From assembly GCA_900473185.1 (NCBI GenBank), contig UCKU01000018.1, forward strand, positions 62,001-126,000: 64,000 nt of DNA, read 5' to 3'. Of the stretch, positions 34,670 to 42,432 are shown one piece after another (the stretch's first letter is position 1; each line of letters starts with the position of its first letter). This stretch comes from Hyphomicrobiales bacterium. Its GTDB lineage: Bacteria; Pseudomonadota; Alphaproteobacteria; Rhizobiales; Rhizobiaceae. The notes under the pieces are model-generated. The model was given only the letters and a program-made list of their open reading frames with translations, made no database searches and was not told the origin of the DNA. Position numbers and translations under genes: made by a program.

Positions 34670-35467
34670 TCAGCGGAAAGAGGTCTTGGAGTCGCGGAAG
34701 ATCCGGACGCCTGGCAGGGGCTTTTTGTCTTGATGGTGTTTCGCGTAGGCGCGGCAGAACTTTTCAAGATCGGCCAGGCTGATGAAGCTGCGCAGCTCCT
34801 CGATGGGGATTTTCGTCGCATCGACGATCTCGGAGGTCCACCGACCGGTGGAGCTAATCGTGCCTGTTGCAGTCCTGGTGGGGCCGGTACCGGCTTTCAT
34901 CGCCTCGCGCGCCGCCTTCTGCGCGGCATCTTCCAGGACGGCGGCTTCGTTCATGACGACATCGCCGAGAACCGAATGCTCGGCGTTCTGTGCTTCCTCG
35001 AGCTTCTCCGCGGCGAGTTCTTGCGCGATACGAGCGCGATCGGCAGCCTCGCGCGCTTCGCGGGCACGCTTCTCGTCGTTGTAGGTCCCGACCTTCTCAC
35101 CGAAAGCAGTCTTGATGCGATCGACCCGACCCTTCATGGTGTTGAAGAAGCCGTTGATCGTTTCGATCTCGTCACGCCGGCTCTTGGTGGCCGACGTCCG
35201 GTCGTTGTCGATGCCGCTGCCTGAGGCGAGCTTGGTCGCACGCTTGCCGATATCGACCATCTTCTCGACGATCTCTTCCGTTAGGCCGGACACGTTGCCT
35301 GAGTCATCTGGCCGTTCGGCCGCATCGACCAGGGCTTTGACGGCGTTTGCGTCCTTCGCAAGTTGCTCGACGACGTCCATGAGTTTCTCATGGTCGACGG
35401 CGAGTTGCTCAGACAGCGTCAGGGGCGGGTGATTGTGGCCGAGGCCGGCCGGACTAGAATCGTCCAT
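34670..35467 (-). CDS. Hypothetical coiled-coil phage protein
   Basis: 265 residues, largely helical. A coiled coil is likely at about 120-175 (KRAREAREAADRARIAQELAAEKLEE). It lies between recT and yqaJ and overlaps the latter by 14 bases, so it belongs to the recombination module. Similar proteins are often found beside RecT/YqaJ in alphaproteobacterial phages, but no function is known to me. Confidence 0.65.
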   Translation of the reverse strand: MDDSSPAGLGHNHPPLTLSEQLAVDHEKLMDVVEQLAKDANAVKALVDAAERPDDSGNVSGLTEEIVEKMVDIGKRATKLASGSGIDNDRTSATKSRRDEIETINGFFNTMKGRVDRIKTAFGEKVGTYNDEKRAREAREAADRARIAQELAAEKLEEAQNAEHSVLGDVVMNEAAVLEDAAQKAAREAMKAGTGPTRTATGTISSTGRWTSEIVDATKIPIEELRSFISLADLEKFCRAYAKHHQDKKPLPGVRIFRDSKTSFR

Positions 35468-36392
35468 TGCTCTGATCCTTCAATTTGATGCGGATGGTTC
35501 GCTGGACGGCACCGCCGTCGCGTACGGTGGTCGGGGCGGCAACCTCGAAGCGCCGGCTGGTGGCGATCTCGGCCGAGTTCATCGCAAAGAGGATCTGAGC
35601 GCGGAGCAGCTCCTCGCGCTTCTGCATTTCCAAGCGCTGGATACGCGTCTCGTCGAGCTTCCCGACGAACAGGTCAAAGTCTGCATCGCCGGATAGATCG
35701 ATGCGTTTTGCCTCTGACCAGCGGTTCACATCCAGGACTGCCGAACTATCGCGATCCCAGTCGACGGGCGGGTGCTCGCCGGCGTCGGTCACGCGCCAGA
35801 ATTCATTGGTCGATGAGAGGAGGGCGCGCCACACTTGGGCGTGGAGCGGAATGTCGACGACTTCCATCTTGATGCCGCGACCAACGACGAGGACCGCTAC
35901 CGCCGCCCAGGCTGCGCCGGTCAGCTTGGCTTCGACGATTGCCTGCACGGCGATCCAAAGAGGAACCTCGACCTCGCCCGAGTCCGGATCGATCCAGCTG
36001 GACCGAAAGGCTTCCTCGGACGAGGTCTTAAACTGGACGATTCCACGACCGTCCATGTCGGGCCTGTAGGCAAATGCGTCGGGTGTTGCTCCCAGCCTCA
36101 GGCCACGATCGAAATAGAAGGCATTGTCGGCGCGATAGTCGATGGTCCAGCTAGGGCGCTCTTCCCGCAGCATCGCCACCGCGACCGGTTCGAGCAGTCG
36201 GCCGCGGCGGAGAACTTCAGTCTCTTCCGTGCTCTCCTCGAGACGACCGGTCTTGAGCGCCCAAAGCTGATAGGCCGTCGTATAGGGATGGCAGTGCAGG
36301 AATGCGCCGGCGACGGATGCCGTGACGAAACCACGGCGAAGCTCAAGCCAGTCGGCGCGATCGCTGGGGAGTGCGCGTTCAACGGTCAGCAT
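35454..36392 (-). CDS. YqaJ-family viral recombinase/exonuclease
   Basis: 312 residues. The PD-(D/E)XK nuclease pattern is visible: WLELRRGFVTASVAGAFL at the start, GATPDAF (Asp) at about 97-104, then IVQFKTSS (Q-X-K), and AVQAIVEAKLTGAAWA. It resects double-strand ends for the RecT annealase. The protein continues about 120 residues past the nuclease core, longer than some relatives. Confidence 0.9.
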   Translation of the reverse strand: MLTVERALPSDRADWLELRRGFVTASVAGAFLHCHPYTTAYQLWALKTGRLEESTEETEVLRRGRLLEPVAVAMLREERPSWTIDYRADNAFYFDRGLRLGATPDAFAYRPDMDGRGIVQFKTSSEEAFRSSWIDPDSGEVEVPLWIAVQAIVEAKLTGAAWAAVAVLVVGRGIKMEVVDIPLHAQVWRALLSSTNEFWRVTDAGEHPPVDWDRDSSAVLDVNRWSEAKRIDLSGDADFDLFVGKLDETRIQRLEMQKREELLRAQILFAMNSAEIATSRRFEVAAPTTVRDGGAVQRTIRIKLKDQSNGRF

Positions 36393-36600
36393 CGGCAGCC
36401 TCCGTTTCCGCGAAGACTGTCCGGATCATCTGCAGGCGATTGCAGGTGCGGGCTTCATCGACGACCTGGCGCTCGCGCTCTGTCAGCGCGACGCCGGCGA
36501 TCCATTTGCGGATGCACTCAGCGACGGCCAGCTGCGACAGGAAACCGATCGATGGCGGCAAGCTGTCTGGCGTCTGATTGAGGTGGTTGAGATGGTCCAT
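36379..36600 (-). CDS. Hypothetical phage protein, first gene of the left operon
   Basis: 73 residues, unrecognised, overlapping yqaJ by 14 bases. It is the first gene after PL and the left operators, the position of early regulators in lambdoid phages. Confidence 0.55.
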   Translation of the reverse strand: MDHLNHLNQTPDSLPPSIGFLSQLAVAECIRKWIAGVALTERERQVVDEARTCNRLQMIRTVFAETEAADADR

Positions 36601-36662
36601 GTGGAGAAATCCGCTCGTTCGAGTGGCCGCATTCGGTAGCTGGCCAATCTGATGTCGAGCGG

Positions 36663-36691
36663 ATAATTGCGATTATCGCGAATATAGTCAA
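36663..36691 (-). promoter_or_regulatory. Early left promoter PL
   Basis: On the reverse strand TTGACT (36691-36686) and AATTAT (36668-36663) are separated by exactly 17 bases. The operator at 36667-36681 fills the spacer, so repressor binding would block the polymerase. It reads into the recombination operon. Confidence 0.75.
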
Positions 36692-36738
36692 CTAGAAAAT
36701 TGCGAAAGTCGCGAGTTGCTATTTTGCGATGACGCCGG
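36667..36738. promoter_or_regulatory. Left operator set (three repressor sites)
   Basis: Three copies of a 15-bp site TTGCGA-N3-TCGCGA: 36667-36681 (spacer TTA), 36700-36714 (spacer AAG) and a weaker third at 36724-36738 (TTGCGA-TGA-CGCCGG). Start-to-start distances are 33 and 24 bases. The same distances recur, mirrored, at the right operators beside the repressor gene. Confidence 0.75.
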
Positions 36739-36741
36739 ATC

Positions 36742-36812
36742 CTTGCGTGCGCGCGCGGAGTTTTTTTATATAAATACTCAATGGGGTGGCCCTACAGGCC
36801 ACCCCCTATTTA
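36742..36812. repeat. Copy A of a GC-rich / T-tract / hairpin element
   Basis: GCGCGCGCGGAG is followed by seven T, ATATAAATACTC and the hairpin GGGGTGGCC-CTACA-GGCCACCCC (36783-36805, nine perfect pairs). A second copy with the same order of parts is at 58777-58834. It may be a promoter with an attenuating hairpin or a terminator of the leftward DUF4429-like gene; direction is unclear. Confidence 0.55.
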
Positions 36813-36864
36813 GTTTTATATTCAGTGGATAATTGAGTTTTAGAACTGAGATTCGCGCGAGGGA

Positions 36865-37197
36865 TTATGCGTTTTTCGTGAGGAAGGCGACTATCTCGTC
36901 TCGCAGTTTCTGGAACTCTTTCGACTGCTCCATCGTGAAAACAACGGCATTCTCATCGGCCAAGGCGTCGAAGACCCCGCCTCGAGGCGGGTTCTTGCCG
37001 GGGAAGTCAAACGCGATGAAACCGTTTCCTTTTCCCGCGTCCCGAAACTCAACGGCTGTCACCGTCTTCGCAACGATGTAGCGCTCGCCCTGAACGCCCT
37101 GGTTGACCACGGTGCTCCAGCCGCCGCCGTTCGCGCCTCGCGTGATGTGGATGATAGCACCGTCGAAATCGACCGTTCCGTTTTTCCCCTTCGCCAT
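36865..37197 (-). CDS. DUF4429-like domain protein in the immunity region
   Basis: 110 residues. GKNGTVDFDGAIIHITRG, then TAVEFRDAG...GFIAFDFPG, then ENAVVFTMEQSKEFQKLRDEI match the DUF4429-type fold often found with SHOCT domains. It lies downstream of cI on the same strand, the place held by rex genes in lambda, so it may be expressed in the lysogen. A role in superinfection exclusion is only a guess. Confidence 0.65.
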   Translation of the reverse strand: MAKGKNGTVDFDGAIIHITRGANGGGWSTVVNQGVQGERYIVAKTVTAVEFRDAGKGNGFIAFDFPGKNPPRGGVFDALADENAVVFTMEQSKEFQKLRDEIVAFLTKNA

Positions 37198-37361
37198 GCC
37201 TATCTCCCGGTTTACAAAAAAACAACCACCGCAAGAAATCTTTGAGCGGGTACCGATAGTTAGTCAATCCGGTCGCAAAGCGAATCGCTTTCGACTCGAC
37301 TCTGGCAGCGAGTCCTGCTTTTCTCGCCGTGAACGGAATAAGAACAAGCAGGGAGTTCGAA

Positions 37362-37628
37362 ATGCAGCGGCCACCGGTTGATCATCCTGATGCGATGAGG
37401 CTTGTCGTTGAATTATCAAGTATTTATGTGGCGTGCGATGATTGCGGTCATTCGAGAGTTTTGGAGCAGGAGAACCTGATGAAGGCGGCTGAGCTAGGCG
37501 TACACAATTACATGCAGCTCTGCCGAAAAATCAGGTGCAGCGAATGCCCAAAAACGCCTCCGGCGTTTCGGAACCTGACCATTCGGCCGACTTGGGTGTG
37601 CACTGAAGCGCTTCAAAGCATGGCCTGA
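37362..37628 (+). CDS. Small zinc-ribbon-like protein
   Basis: 88 residues. Two C-X2-C pairs, CDDC (about 24-27) and CSEC (about 59-62), suggest one zinc ribbon. It is convergent with cI and overlaps its 3' end by 16 bases. ATG at 37362 has GGGAG seven bases upstream. A DNA- or RNA-binding role is likely but unproven. Confidence 0.55.
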   Translation: MQRPPVDHPDAMRLVVELSSIYVACDDCGHSRVLEQENLMKAAELGVHNYMQLCRKIRCSECPKTPPAFRNLTIRPTWVCTEALQSMA

Positions 37629-38389
37629 AACACAACCTTATGGATTGCCAGCACCTTGCTGTTGTCCAGTTCGATCTCGTTCTTTTCGCCATCGTCTGGA
37701 TTGTGCTGCCAGAGACGCAGGGTCGTCGCAGACCGAGAAACAAACTCTTTTATGTAGCTTTCACGCCCGTCGACTTCGTCGGTTTTCATCTGCACGACGC
37801 AGTCGTCTCCCTGGCGGACTGGAAGGTGGGGATTGATCCAAACGGTCTCGCCTGGCTTGAAGCGAGGATGCATCGATGTCCCGAAGACACGCACAGCGTA
37901 AGCGCCTTCAACACCGTCGAGTGCTGGCGGCGTGAATACCCGACCAACCTCTGCGCCGTTCAAGACAAACCGACCATTCGGGCCGCCCGCAGTTTGGCCC
38001 AGGACAGGAATATAGCTGTCGCTTGGAAACTTTTGGTAGATGGGCGGGAAGCTGGCGTTAGGCTGTGTAGTGCGGTTGCGCCCGTGATCCCGGTCAAACG
38101 GCGATTGATCGTCTTCCCTTAAGCCGATCTGGTTGCCGATTTTCCCGGGCGTCAGCCACGATTTCATATCCTCGAAACCTGGCGGCAGCTCCTGGAAATA
38201 GCGTGCGGCAGCCTCGATCTCGGAGAGGTCGAGTTTCCGGCGCTTTTTCGGGTCGGCTTTTACCAGCTCAATCGATCTGGTGACCTTGTCCGCGGATAAG
38301 CCGATGGCATTGGCGAACGCGATCTTTTCACCGCGCCCCTTCAGTTTTCCCGCAAGCCATTGTTTTACGTCGTGTTGTGGATCGCTCAT
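37613..38389 (-). CDS. CI/LexA-like phage repressor (S24 peptidase)
   Basis: 258 residues. The N-terminus has a helix-turn-helix (KIAFANAIGLSADKVTRSIELV, about 22-43). The C-terminal S24 domain has the cleavage site A134-G135 (GQTAGG), nucleophile S172 (FGTSMHPRFKPG) and general base K214 (SYIKEF), so RecA-stimulated self-cleavage is expected. It keeps the prophage silent by binding the left and right operator sets. ATG at 38389 follows GAGGATCGCGTC; the longer frame would cover the operators. Confidence 0.92.
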   Translation of the reverse strand: MSDPQHDVKQWLAGKLKGRGEKIAFANAIGLSADKVTRSIELVKADPKKRRKLDLSEIEAAARYFQELPPGFEDMKSWLTPGKIGNQIGLREDDQSPFDRDHGRNRTTQPNASFPPIYQKFPSDSYIPVLGQTAGGPNGRFVLNGAEVGRVFTPPALDGVEGAYAVRVFGTSMHPRFKPGETVWINPHLPVRQGDDCVVQMKTDEVDGRESYIKEFVSRSATTLRLWQHNPDDGEKNEIELDNSKVLAIHKVVFQAML

Positions 38390-38399
38390 GACGCGATCC

Positions 38400-38480
38400 T
38401 CGCGAATTCCGCAAAAACTTCTATCGCGAAGTTCGCAAATTTCTCTTGACAGTAAATCGCGATAATCGCAAATATCGCGA
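38400..38480. promoter_or_regulatory. Right operator set (three repressor sites plus a half-site)
   Basis: Sites TCGCGA-N3-(T/C)CGCAA lie at 38400-38414 (spacer ATT), 38424-38438 (AGT) and 38457-38471 (TAA), with start distances of 24 and 33 bases. These are the reverse complement and mirror order of the left set. The 15 bases of the site nearest PR are identical, in reverse complement, to the site within PL. A TCGCGA half-site lies at 38475-38480. Confidence 0.8.
38446..38475 (+). promoter_or_regulatory. Early right promoter PR
   Basis: TTGACA at 38446-38451 is followed after 17-18 bases by CAAATAT, with the operator at 38457-38471 in the spacer. Transcription would start near 38481, at or next to the ATG of the Cro-like gene (38482), so that mRNA may be leaderless. 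Confidence 0.65.
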
Positions 38481-38481
38481 C

Positions 38482-38724
38482 ATGAGCGAAAAACATCTCG
38501 AACCCGCAAAGTCGATTGTCGCCAAGATCGGTGTGCCGAAATGCGCCGAGGTTACCGGCAAACACGTCACGCGCGTCTATCGCTGGATGGCGCCGCGCGA
38601 GAAGGGCGGAACGGGCGGTGTCATCCCCTATGAGGATGCGGCGAAGCTGATCGACTACTTCAAGGCAAACGAGATCGCCTTTTCGCACGAAGAGTTTTTC
38701 CCGGTTTCTGAGGCGATCCAATGA
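38482..38724 (+). CDS. Cro-like DNA-binding protein
   Basis: 80 residues. KSIVAKIGVPKCAEVTGKHVTRVYRWMAP is a helix-turn-helix with a W in the recognition helix. Divergent from cI across the right operators, it is the position and size of Cro. It should compete with CI at the shared operators to favour lytic growth. No ribosome site precedes the ATG, in keeping with a leaderless transcript. Confidence 0.82.
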   Translation: MSEKHLEPAKSIVAKIGVPKCAEVTGKHVTRVYRWMAPREKGGTGGVIPYEDAAKLIDYFKANEIAFSHEEFFPVSEAIQ

Positions 38725-39248
38725 CCGCACTCGCATTCGACTTCTTTGCATCATCCGCTCCTTCGCAGGTTCATGCGAAGAGAGTGCCAGTTATCGTTTC
38801 CAAAGTGCCGGAAACGTTAGCCGGTAGGCTGGAAACCCTTTCCAGCAACGATAATTCCGCATGTTCCTCCCAGGAGCAGCTGTGCGGGGAGGGGGTGTCC
38901 GCCGGTACCTCCCCGCAGGCTATGCTGCGCGAGCTCGGCGAGCTGATCGCTGGCCGTCAGCCCGCCAAGGTCCTCTACCCCCTGATCGCAACGGATCTCC
39001 GCAAGTTCTCCCCCGATATCTCTCTGCGGCGTGTTCGAGCCATCTTCAATGGTGAGGTCTCGCGGCTTTGGTCGGACGAGTCGATGGCGATCAAGCTGGC
39101 TCTGGCTCATCGCCGGAGTGCCAAGGCGCGCCGCGACTTCGCGCGCGCTGCTGCCGAGATGGTCAAGAAGCTGGCCGAGCACGGCCTGCCGCTCTCCGCC
39201 GATCAGCACCAGGTCGTTCAATCTCTTTCGGCCGAGGTATCGGCATGA
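38721..39248 (+). CDS. Hypothetical phage protein, early right operon
   Basis: 175 residues. The N-terminal 65 residues are disordered and Ser-rich; the C-terminal half is helical (LRELGELIAGRQPAKVLYP, then LRRVRAIFNGEVSRLWSDESM) and may bind DNA. Overlaps both neighbours by four bases (ATGA). Confidence 0.6.
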   Translation: MTALAFDFFASSAPSQVHAKRVPVIVSKVPETLAGRLETLSSNDNSACSSQEQLCGEGVSAGTSPQAMLRELGELIAGRQPAKVLYPLIATDLRKFSPDISLRRVRAIFNGEVSRLWSDESMAIKLALAHRRSAKARRDFARAAAEMVKKLAEHGLPLSADQHQVVQSLSAEVSA

Positions 39249-39781
39249 ACACCTATCCCGACTGGGCGACGCTCAGCAAAGAGCAGCGCATCATTGCAAT
39301 CAGACCGATGGCCGCGAACGGCCTTTCCGCTGGCATCATTGCGAAAAGGTTCACCGGCGCAAGCCGGAACGCGATCATCGGTTACTGCGAACGGTATGGG
39401 ATCACGCTTGGGAAGGGGCAGCCGCGCCGCGTGGAGAAGACGAAGGGGTCACGCGGTAGGCCGAAAAAGGCGCAGGCAGCGAAGGTTGCTGCCAAGGCAA
39501 TCACCGCAGTCGAGAAGGCTGTCGTTCCCTACGCGCCCGAGAAGTCAGCTACACCCAAAGTCGCTCCAGACATCGCCGATCTCGGCCCTCTCTCAAAATC
39601 CCGCGCGTTCGATCCAATCGACGGCATAAAGCCAGTCTCCTTGGAGAACCTCGGCGCTCATAGCTGCCACTGGCCGGTCAACGGCTTCAATGGCCACGAG
39701 CCGCTCTTCTGCGGCGTATCCACTTCCAAACTCTACTGCGCCAGCCATGCCCGGCTGGCCTATTCGCCGCATGGGCATTGA
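39245..39781 (+). CDS. GcrA-like cell-cycle regulator homologue
   Basis: 178 residues. The GcrA N-terminal domain is at about 8-50 (TLSKEQRIIAIRPMAANGLSAGIIAKRF...RNAIIGYCER), and the conserved Cys/His C-terminal motif is CHWPVN...FCG...YCASHA at about 140-170. Chromosomal GcrA binds sigma-70 and activates promoters with methylated GANTC sites. A phage copy could redirect host RNA polymerase to phage promoters or alter host cell-cycle timing. ATG at 39245 overlaps the previous stop. Confidence 0.88.
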   Translation: MNTYPDWATLSKEQRIIAIRPMAANGLSAGIIAKRFTGASRNAIIGYCERYGITLGKGQPRRVEKTKGSRGRPKKAQAAKVAAKAITAVEKAVVPYAPEKSATPKVAPDIADLGPLSKSRAFDPIDGIKPVSLENLGAHSCHWPVNGFNGHEPLFCGVSTSKLYCASHARLAYSPHGH

Positions 39782-39792
39782 GGAGCTGAACG

Positions 39793-40269
39793 ATGGCAAG
39801 GGTACTTGAAGGCAGAAACCGCACGAACCCGGACGAGATGGCATCGTTCGTCGACAAGTTCGAAGAGCTTGAGAAGGAAAAGCTTCGCGAGAAGATGAGC
39901 TACATGGAGCGCTGCCGGCGCATCCAGACGCAGATCAACGAGCTGCTCGACGATGCCAAAGACCAGGGCCTCCCGAAGAATGTCCTGAAGGGCGTCGTCA
40001 AAGCGCGTGAGTTCGAGCGCAAGGCAGATGCCGTCATGGAAGCGCTCGAGGACGACGCGCAGGCGCTCTTCAAGGATATCCGCCAGGCGCTCGGCGACTT
40101 CGCTGATCTGCCGCTCGGCGCCGCTGCGGTCGAGCGCGAAGAGACCAGCGACGACGACCGCACTGCCGCTATCGTCGGCGCCGTCAAAGACGACATGACC
40201 GAAGATGAGCAGGCCGCCTGGGATAAGGCTGCGCCGAAGGCGGATGCCGCCGCGGCCAAGGTGCACTGA
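39793..40269 (+). CDS. GapR-family (DUF2312) DNA-binding protein
   Basis: 158 residues. Residues about 15-75 match the GapR/DUF2312 domain (FVDKFEELEKEKLREKMSYMERCR, then DAKDQGLPKNVLKGVVKAREFERKADA). An acidic C-terminal extension of about 75 residues is unusual; chromosomal GapR is close to 90 residues. GapR clamps overtwisted DNA ahead of polymerases. Here it may assist phage replication. GAGGAGC precedes the ATG. Confidence 0.88.
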   Translation: MARVLEGRNRTNPDEMASFVDKFEELEKEKLREKMSYMERCRRIQTQINELLDDAKDQGLPKNVLKGVVKAREFERKADAVMEALEDDAQALFKDIRQALGDFADLPLGAAAVEREETSDDDRTAAIVGAVKDDMTEDEQAAWDKAAPKADAAAAKVH

Positions 40270-40408
40270 ATTCTGAGATTGGACGGCGCTTCTCCTGAGC
40301 GCCGGCGACATGCCTTCGCGCAACTTTGGCATGTCGAGGCCCGATCCGCCTTGTCAGCGGATCGGGCTCCCAAAGCGATCACCAGCACCCACAAAAAGAA
40401 AATAAGCG

Positions 40409-40999
40409 ATGTCAGACGCTCCCCGCATGCTCACGCTCGATCTCGCCTCCCGGTTCGGCTGGGCATTCGGCGTCGCTGGCACATCGCCGGTTTCGGGCTC
40501 CCGCTATTTCACCCGCGACGGATCCACACCGAAAGGCGGTCCGATCTCCAACGGCGCCAAGTTCTGGAACGCCATGCGGTTCATTTCTTGGGTTATTGGA
40601 GAATACAAGCCGACCCACATCATCTGCGAAACGCCGATCGCACCGTCATCTAAGCAGGGCCAGACTTCGACAGCGGCCTTCGAGATTCTTTACGGCTTGC
40701 CTGCGGCAGCGCGCGGCATGGCCTACGGGCTTGGCGTCTACGATTGGGAATATGCGACCCCGTCGAGCGTCCGGAAACACTTCATCGGTAACGGCGGCAT
40801 GAAGGGCGAGGACGCCAAGCCGATTGTCTTCCGCAAATGTCTGGCGCTCGGCTGGATAAAGGCTGATGACGAGGACATCTCGCACGACCGATCCGATGCG
40901 CTCGCGATCTGGTCATGGGCGGAAGCCAAGCTCGCCCCCAAGCTCGCCCAGCCCGTCGACGATCTATTCCTCAAAGCTGCATCCAGGAGCAGGGCATGA
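40409..40999 (+). CDS. RuvC-like Holliday-junction resolvase
   Basis: 196 residues of the RNase H-like fold. Acidic residues lie in LTLDLASRFGWAFG (Asp about 10), HIICETPIAP (Glu about 74) and SHDRSDALAIWSW (Asp about 163-166), the arrangement in phage RuvC-type resolvases. It would resolve recombination intermediates before packaging. Confidence 0.8.
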   Translation: MSDAPRMLTLDLASRFGWAFGVAGTSPVSGSRYFTRDGSTPKGGPISNGAKFWNAMRFISWVIGEYKPTHIICETPIAPSSKQGQTSTAAFEILYGLPAAARGMAYGLGVYDWEYATPSSVRKHFIGNGGMKGEDAKPIVFRKCLALGWIKADDEDISHDRSDALAIWSWAEAKLAPKLAQPVDDLFLKAASRSRA

Positions 41000-41697
41000 A
41001 CGCGCTCGTCATCTCCAGTATCGAACAGGAAATCCATGCTGACGACTGGGATCCATACCGCATCCTTGGCCTGCGCCGTCGATCGAGCCCGGAGCAGATC
41101 CGCGCCGCTTACCGCAGTAAAGCCAAGAAGCTTCACAGCGATGCCGGTGGCGATGCTCGGGCGTTCCTTCTCCTGAAGGAAGCGCACGATTTCCTCATGG
41201 ACCCGATAGCTCGGGGGCTTTGGGATCGCAGCCAGATCCGGGCGACGGAGCAGGAGTGCAAGGCGGCGAGGGCGCGCCTCGACGAGATCTGCACCCTCAT
41301 CATCAGCGGCATTGCGAACGGGAGCGACATACCACCGGAGCACGCGGACATCCCTGATCTTATGCGCGAAGTCGTCTGCTCCCACCTCGACGATTTCCGC
41401 AAAGACCAAAACAGCAACCGCAATCGCCTCCGCCGCCTGCGGCTCATGAAGGGTAAGACCCGCCGGAAGGGCAAGGGCGACAATATGGTTGCCCGCATCC
41501 TCGATGGGCAAATTGCGCAGACCGAGGCCGTGCTTGAGCAACTGGAAAAAGCGCTGCGCTTAGGCGACGTCATACTGGCAGAGCTCAGCGTCTACGAGTT
41601 CGATGACCCGGAGGAGCCACCAGCGCCTCCGTCAGCACCGCCTCCGAAGACCTACTGGTGGGACCCCGAAATTAGATTCACGACAAGGTTTGCCTGA
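40996..41697 (+). CDS. J-domain-like protein with HSD in place of HPD
   Basis: 233 residues. The N-terminal domain reads DPYRILGLRRRSSPEQIRAAYRSKAKKLHSDAGG...FLLLKEAHDFLMDP, a J domain in every respect except that the catalytic HPD is HSD. That change should impair DnaK stimulation. A basic helical middle (RRLRLMKGKTRRKGKG) and a proline-rich tail follow. It is the second J-domain protein of this prophage. ATG at 40996 overlaps the resolvase stop. Confidence 0.75.
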   Translation: MNALVISSIEQEIHADDWDPYRILGLRRRSSPEQIRAAYRSKAKKLHSDAGGDARAFLLLKEAHDFLMDPIARGLWDRSQIRATEQECKAARARLDEICTLIISGIANGSDIPPEHADIPDLMREVVCSHLDDFRKDQNSNRNRLRRLRLMKGKTRRKGKGDNMVARILDGQIAQTEAVLEQLEKALRLGDVILAELSVYEFDDPEEPPAPPSAPPPKTYWWDPEIRFTTRFA

Positions 41698-41840
41698 TGG
41701 AGATCGCGATGCGTCGTATCTCGACCGCCCTTCTGACCGTGCTCATGGCAGTGTTCCTGAGCCTCGGTTTCTATGGGCTCTTCCAGCACGTCAGCAAACA
41801 GTGGGCCGGCAGCACTGCCGTCTTCCAGCGGGTGCGCTGA
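41697..41840 (+). CDS. 47-residue membrane protein
   Basis: Short frame between the J-domain and MT-A70 genes: ATG overlaps the preceding stop (TGATG), one membrane helix at about 9-28 (TALLTVLMAVFLSLGFYGLF), polar ends. Coupled position supports translation. Function unknown. Confidence 0.5.
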   Translation: MEIAMRRISTALLTVLMAVFLSLGFYGLFQHVSKQWAGSTAVFQRVR

Positions 41841-41844
41841 CGGG

Positions 41845-42432
41845 ATGGATACGCTCTTCTCATATTACGGCGTGAACTGGGCGTTTCCCGGCCTTGAGCC
41901 GGCGGCCTACGATTTCATCATGGCGGATCCGCCGTGGGACTTCTCGAATTGGTCCGAACGGGGCGAGCGGAAAAACGCCAAGGCTCATTACCGGTGCTTA
42001 CCGCTGGCGGAAATCAAGGCGTTCCCGGTCGCCGAACTGGCTGCACCTGACACGATGCTGTGGATGTACGGCACCAATCCGATGATCGACCAGCAGATAG
42101 ACACGATGAAAGCTTGGGGGTTTGAGTTCAAAACTGCCGGCGCCTGGATCAAGACGACAGTGAACGGGAAGCTCGCCTTCGGTACCGGCTATATCTTCCG
42201 TTCTGCCTCTGAGCCCATCCTGATCGGAACGCGCGGCAATCCCAAAACCAGCAAGTCAACACGCTCCGTCTTCTACGGAAAGGTTCGTGAGCACTCCCGG
42301 AAGCCGGAAGAGGGCTTCGAAGTTGCCGAGAAGCTGATGCCCGGCGCCAAGCGCCGCCTCGAGCTGTTCAGCCGGACGGATCGCGCCGGCTGGGAAGCAT
42401 GGGGAGACGAGAAAGGAAAGTTCAATGGATAA
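41845..42432 (+). CDS. MT-A70-family DNA adenine methyltransferase
   Basis: 195 residues. The catalytic DPPW is at about 31-34 (FIMADPPWDFSNW), preceded by the usual Y-D-I-I-type strand, with WMYGTNPMIDQQIDTMKAWGFEF and EPILIGTRG as further MT-A70 landmarks. Phage MT-A70 enzymes methylate adenine N6 in DNA, usually to escape restriction. The GcrA-like protein in the same operon raises the question of whether its marks are also read. Confidence 0.88.
   Translation: MDTLFSYYGVNWAFPGLEPAAYDFIMADPPWDFSNWSERGERKNAKAHYRCLPLAEIKAFPVAELAAPDTMLWMYGTNPMIDQQIDTMKAWGFEFKTAGAWIKTTVNGKLAFGTGYIFRSASEPILIGTRGNPKTSKSTRSVFYGKVREHSRKPEEGFEVAEKLMPGAKRRLELFSRTDRAGWEAWGDEKGKFNG

Noticed and set aside
34226..35224. 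332-codon forward frame across recT and its neighbour
   Set aside because: Antisense shadow; crosses the boundary between two real genes.
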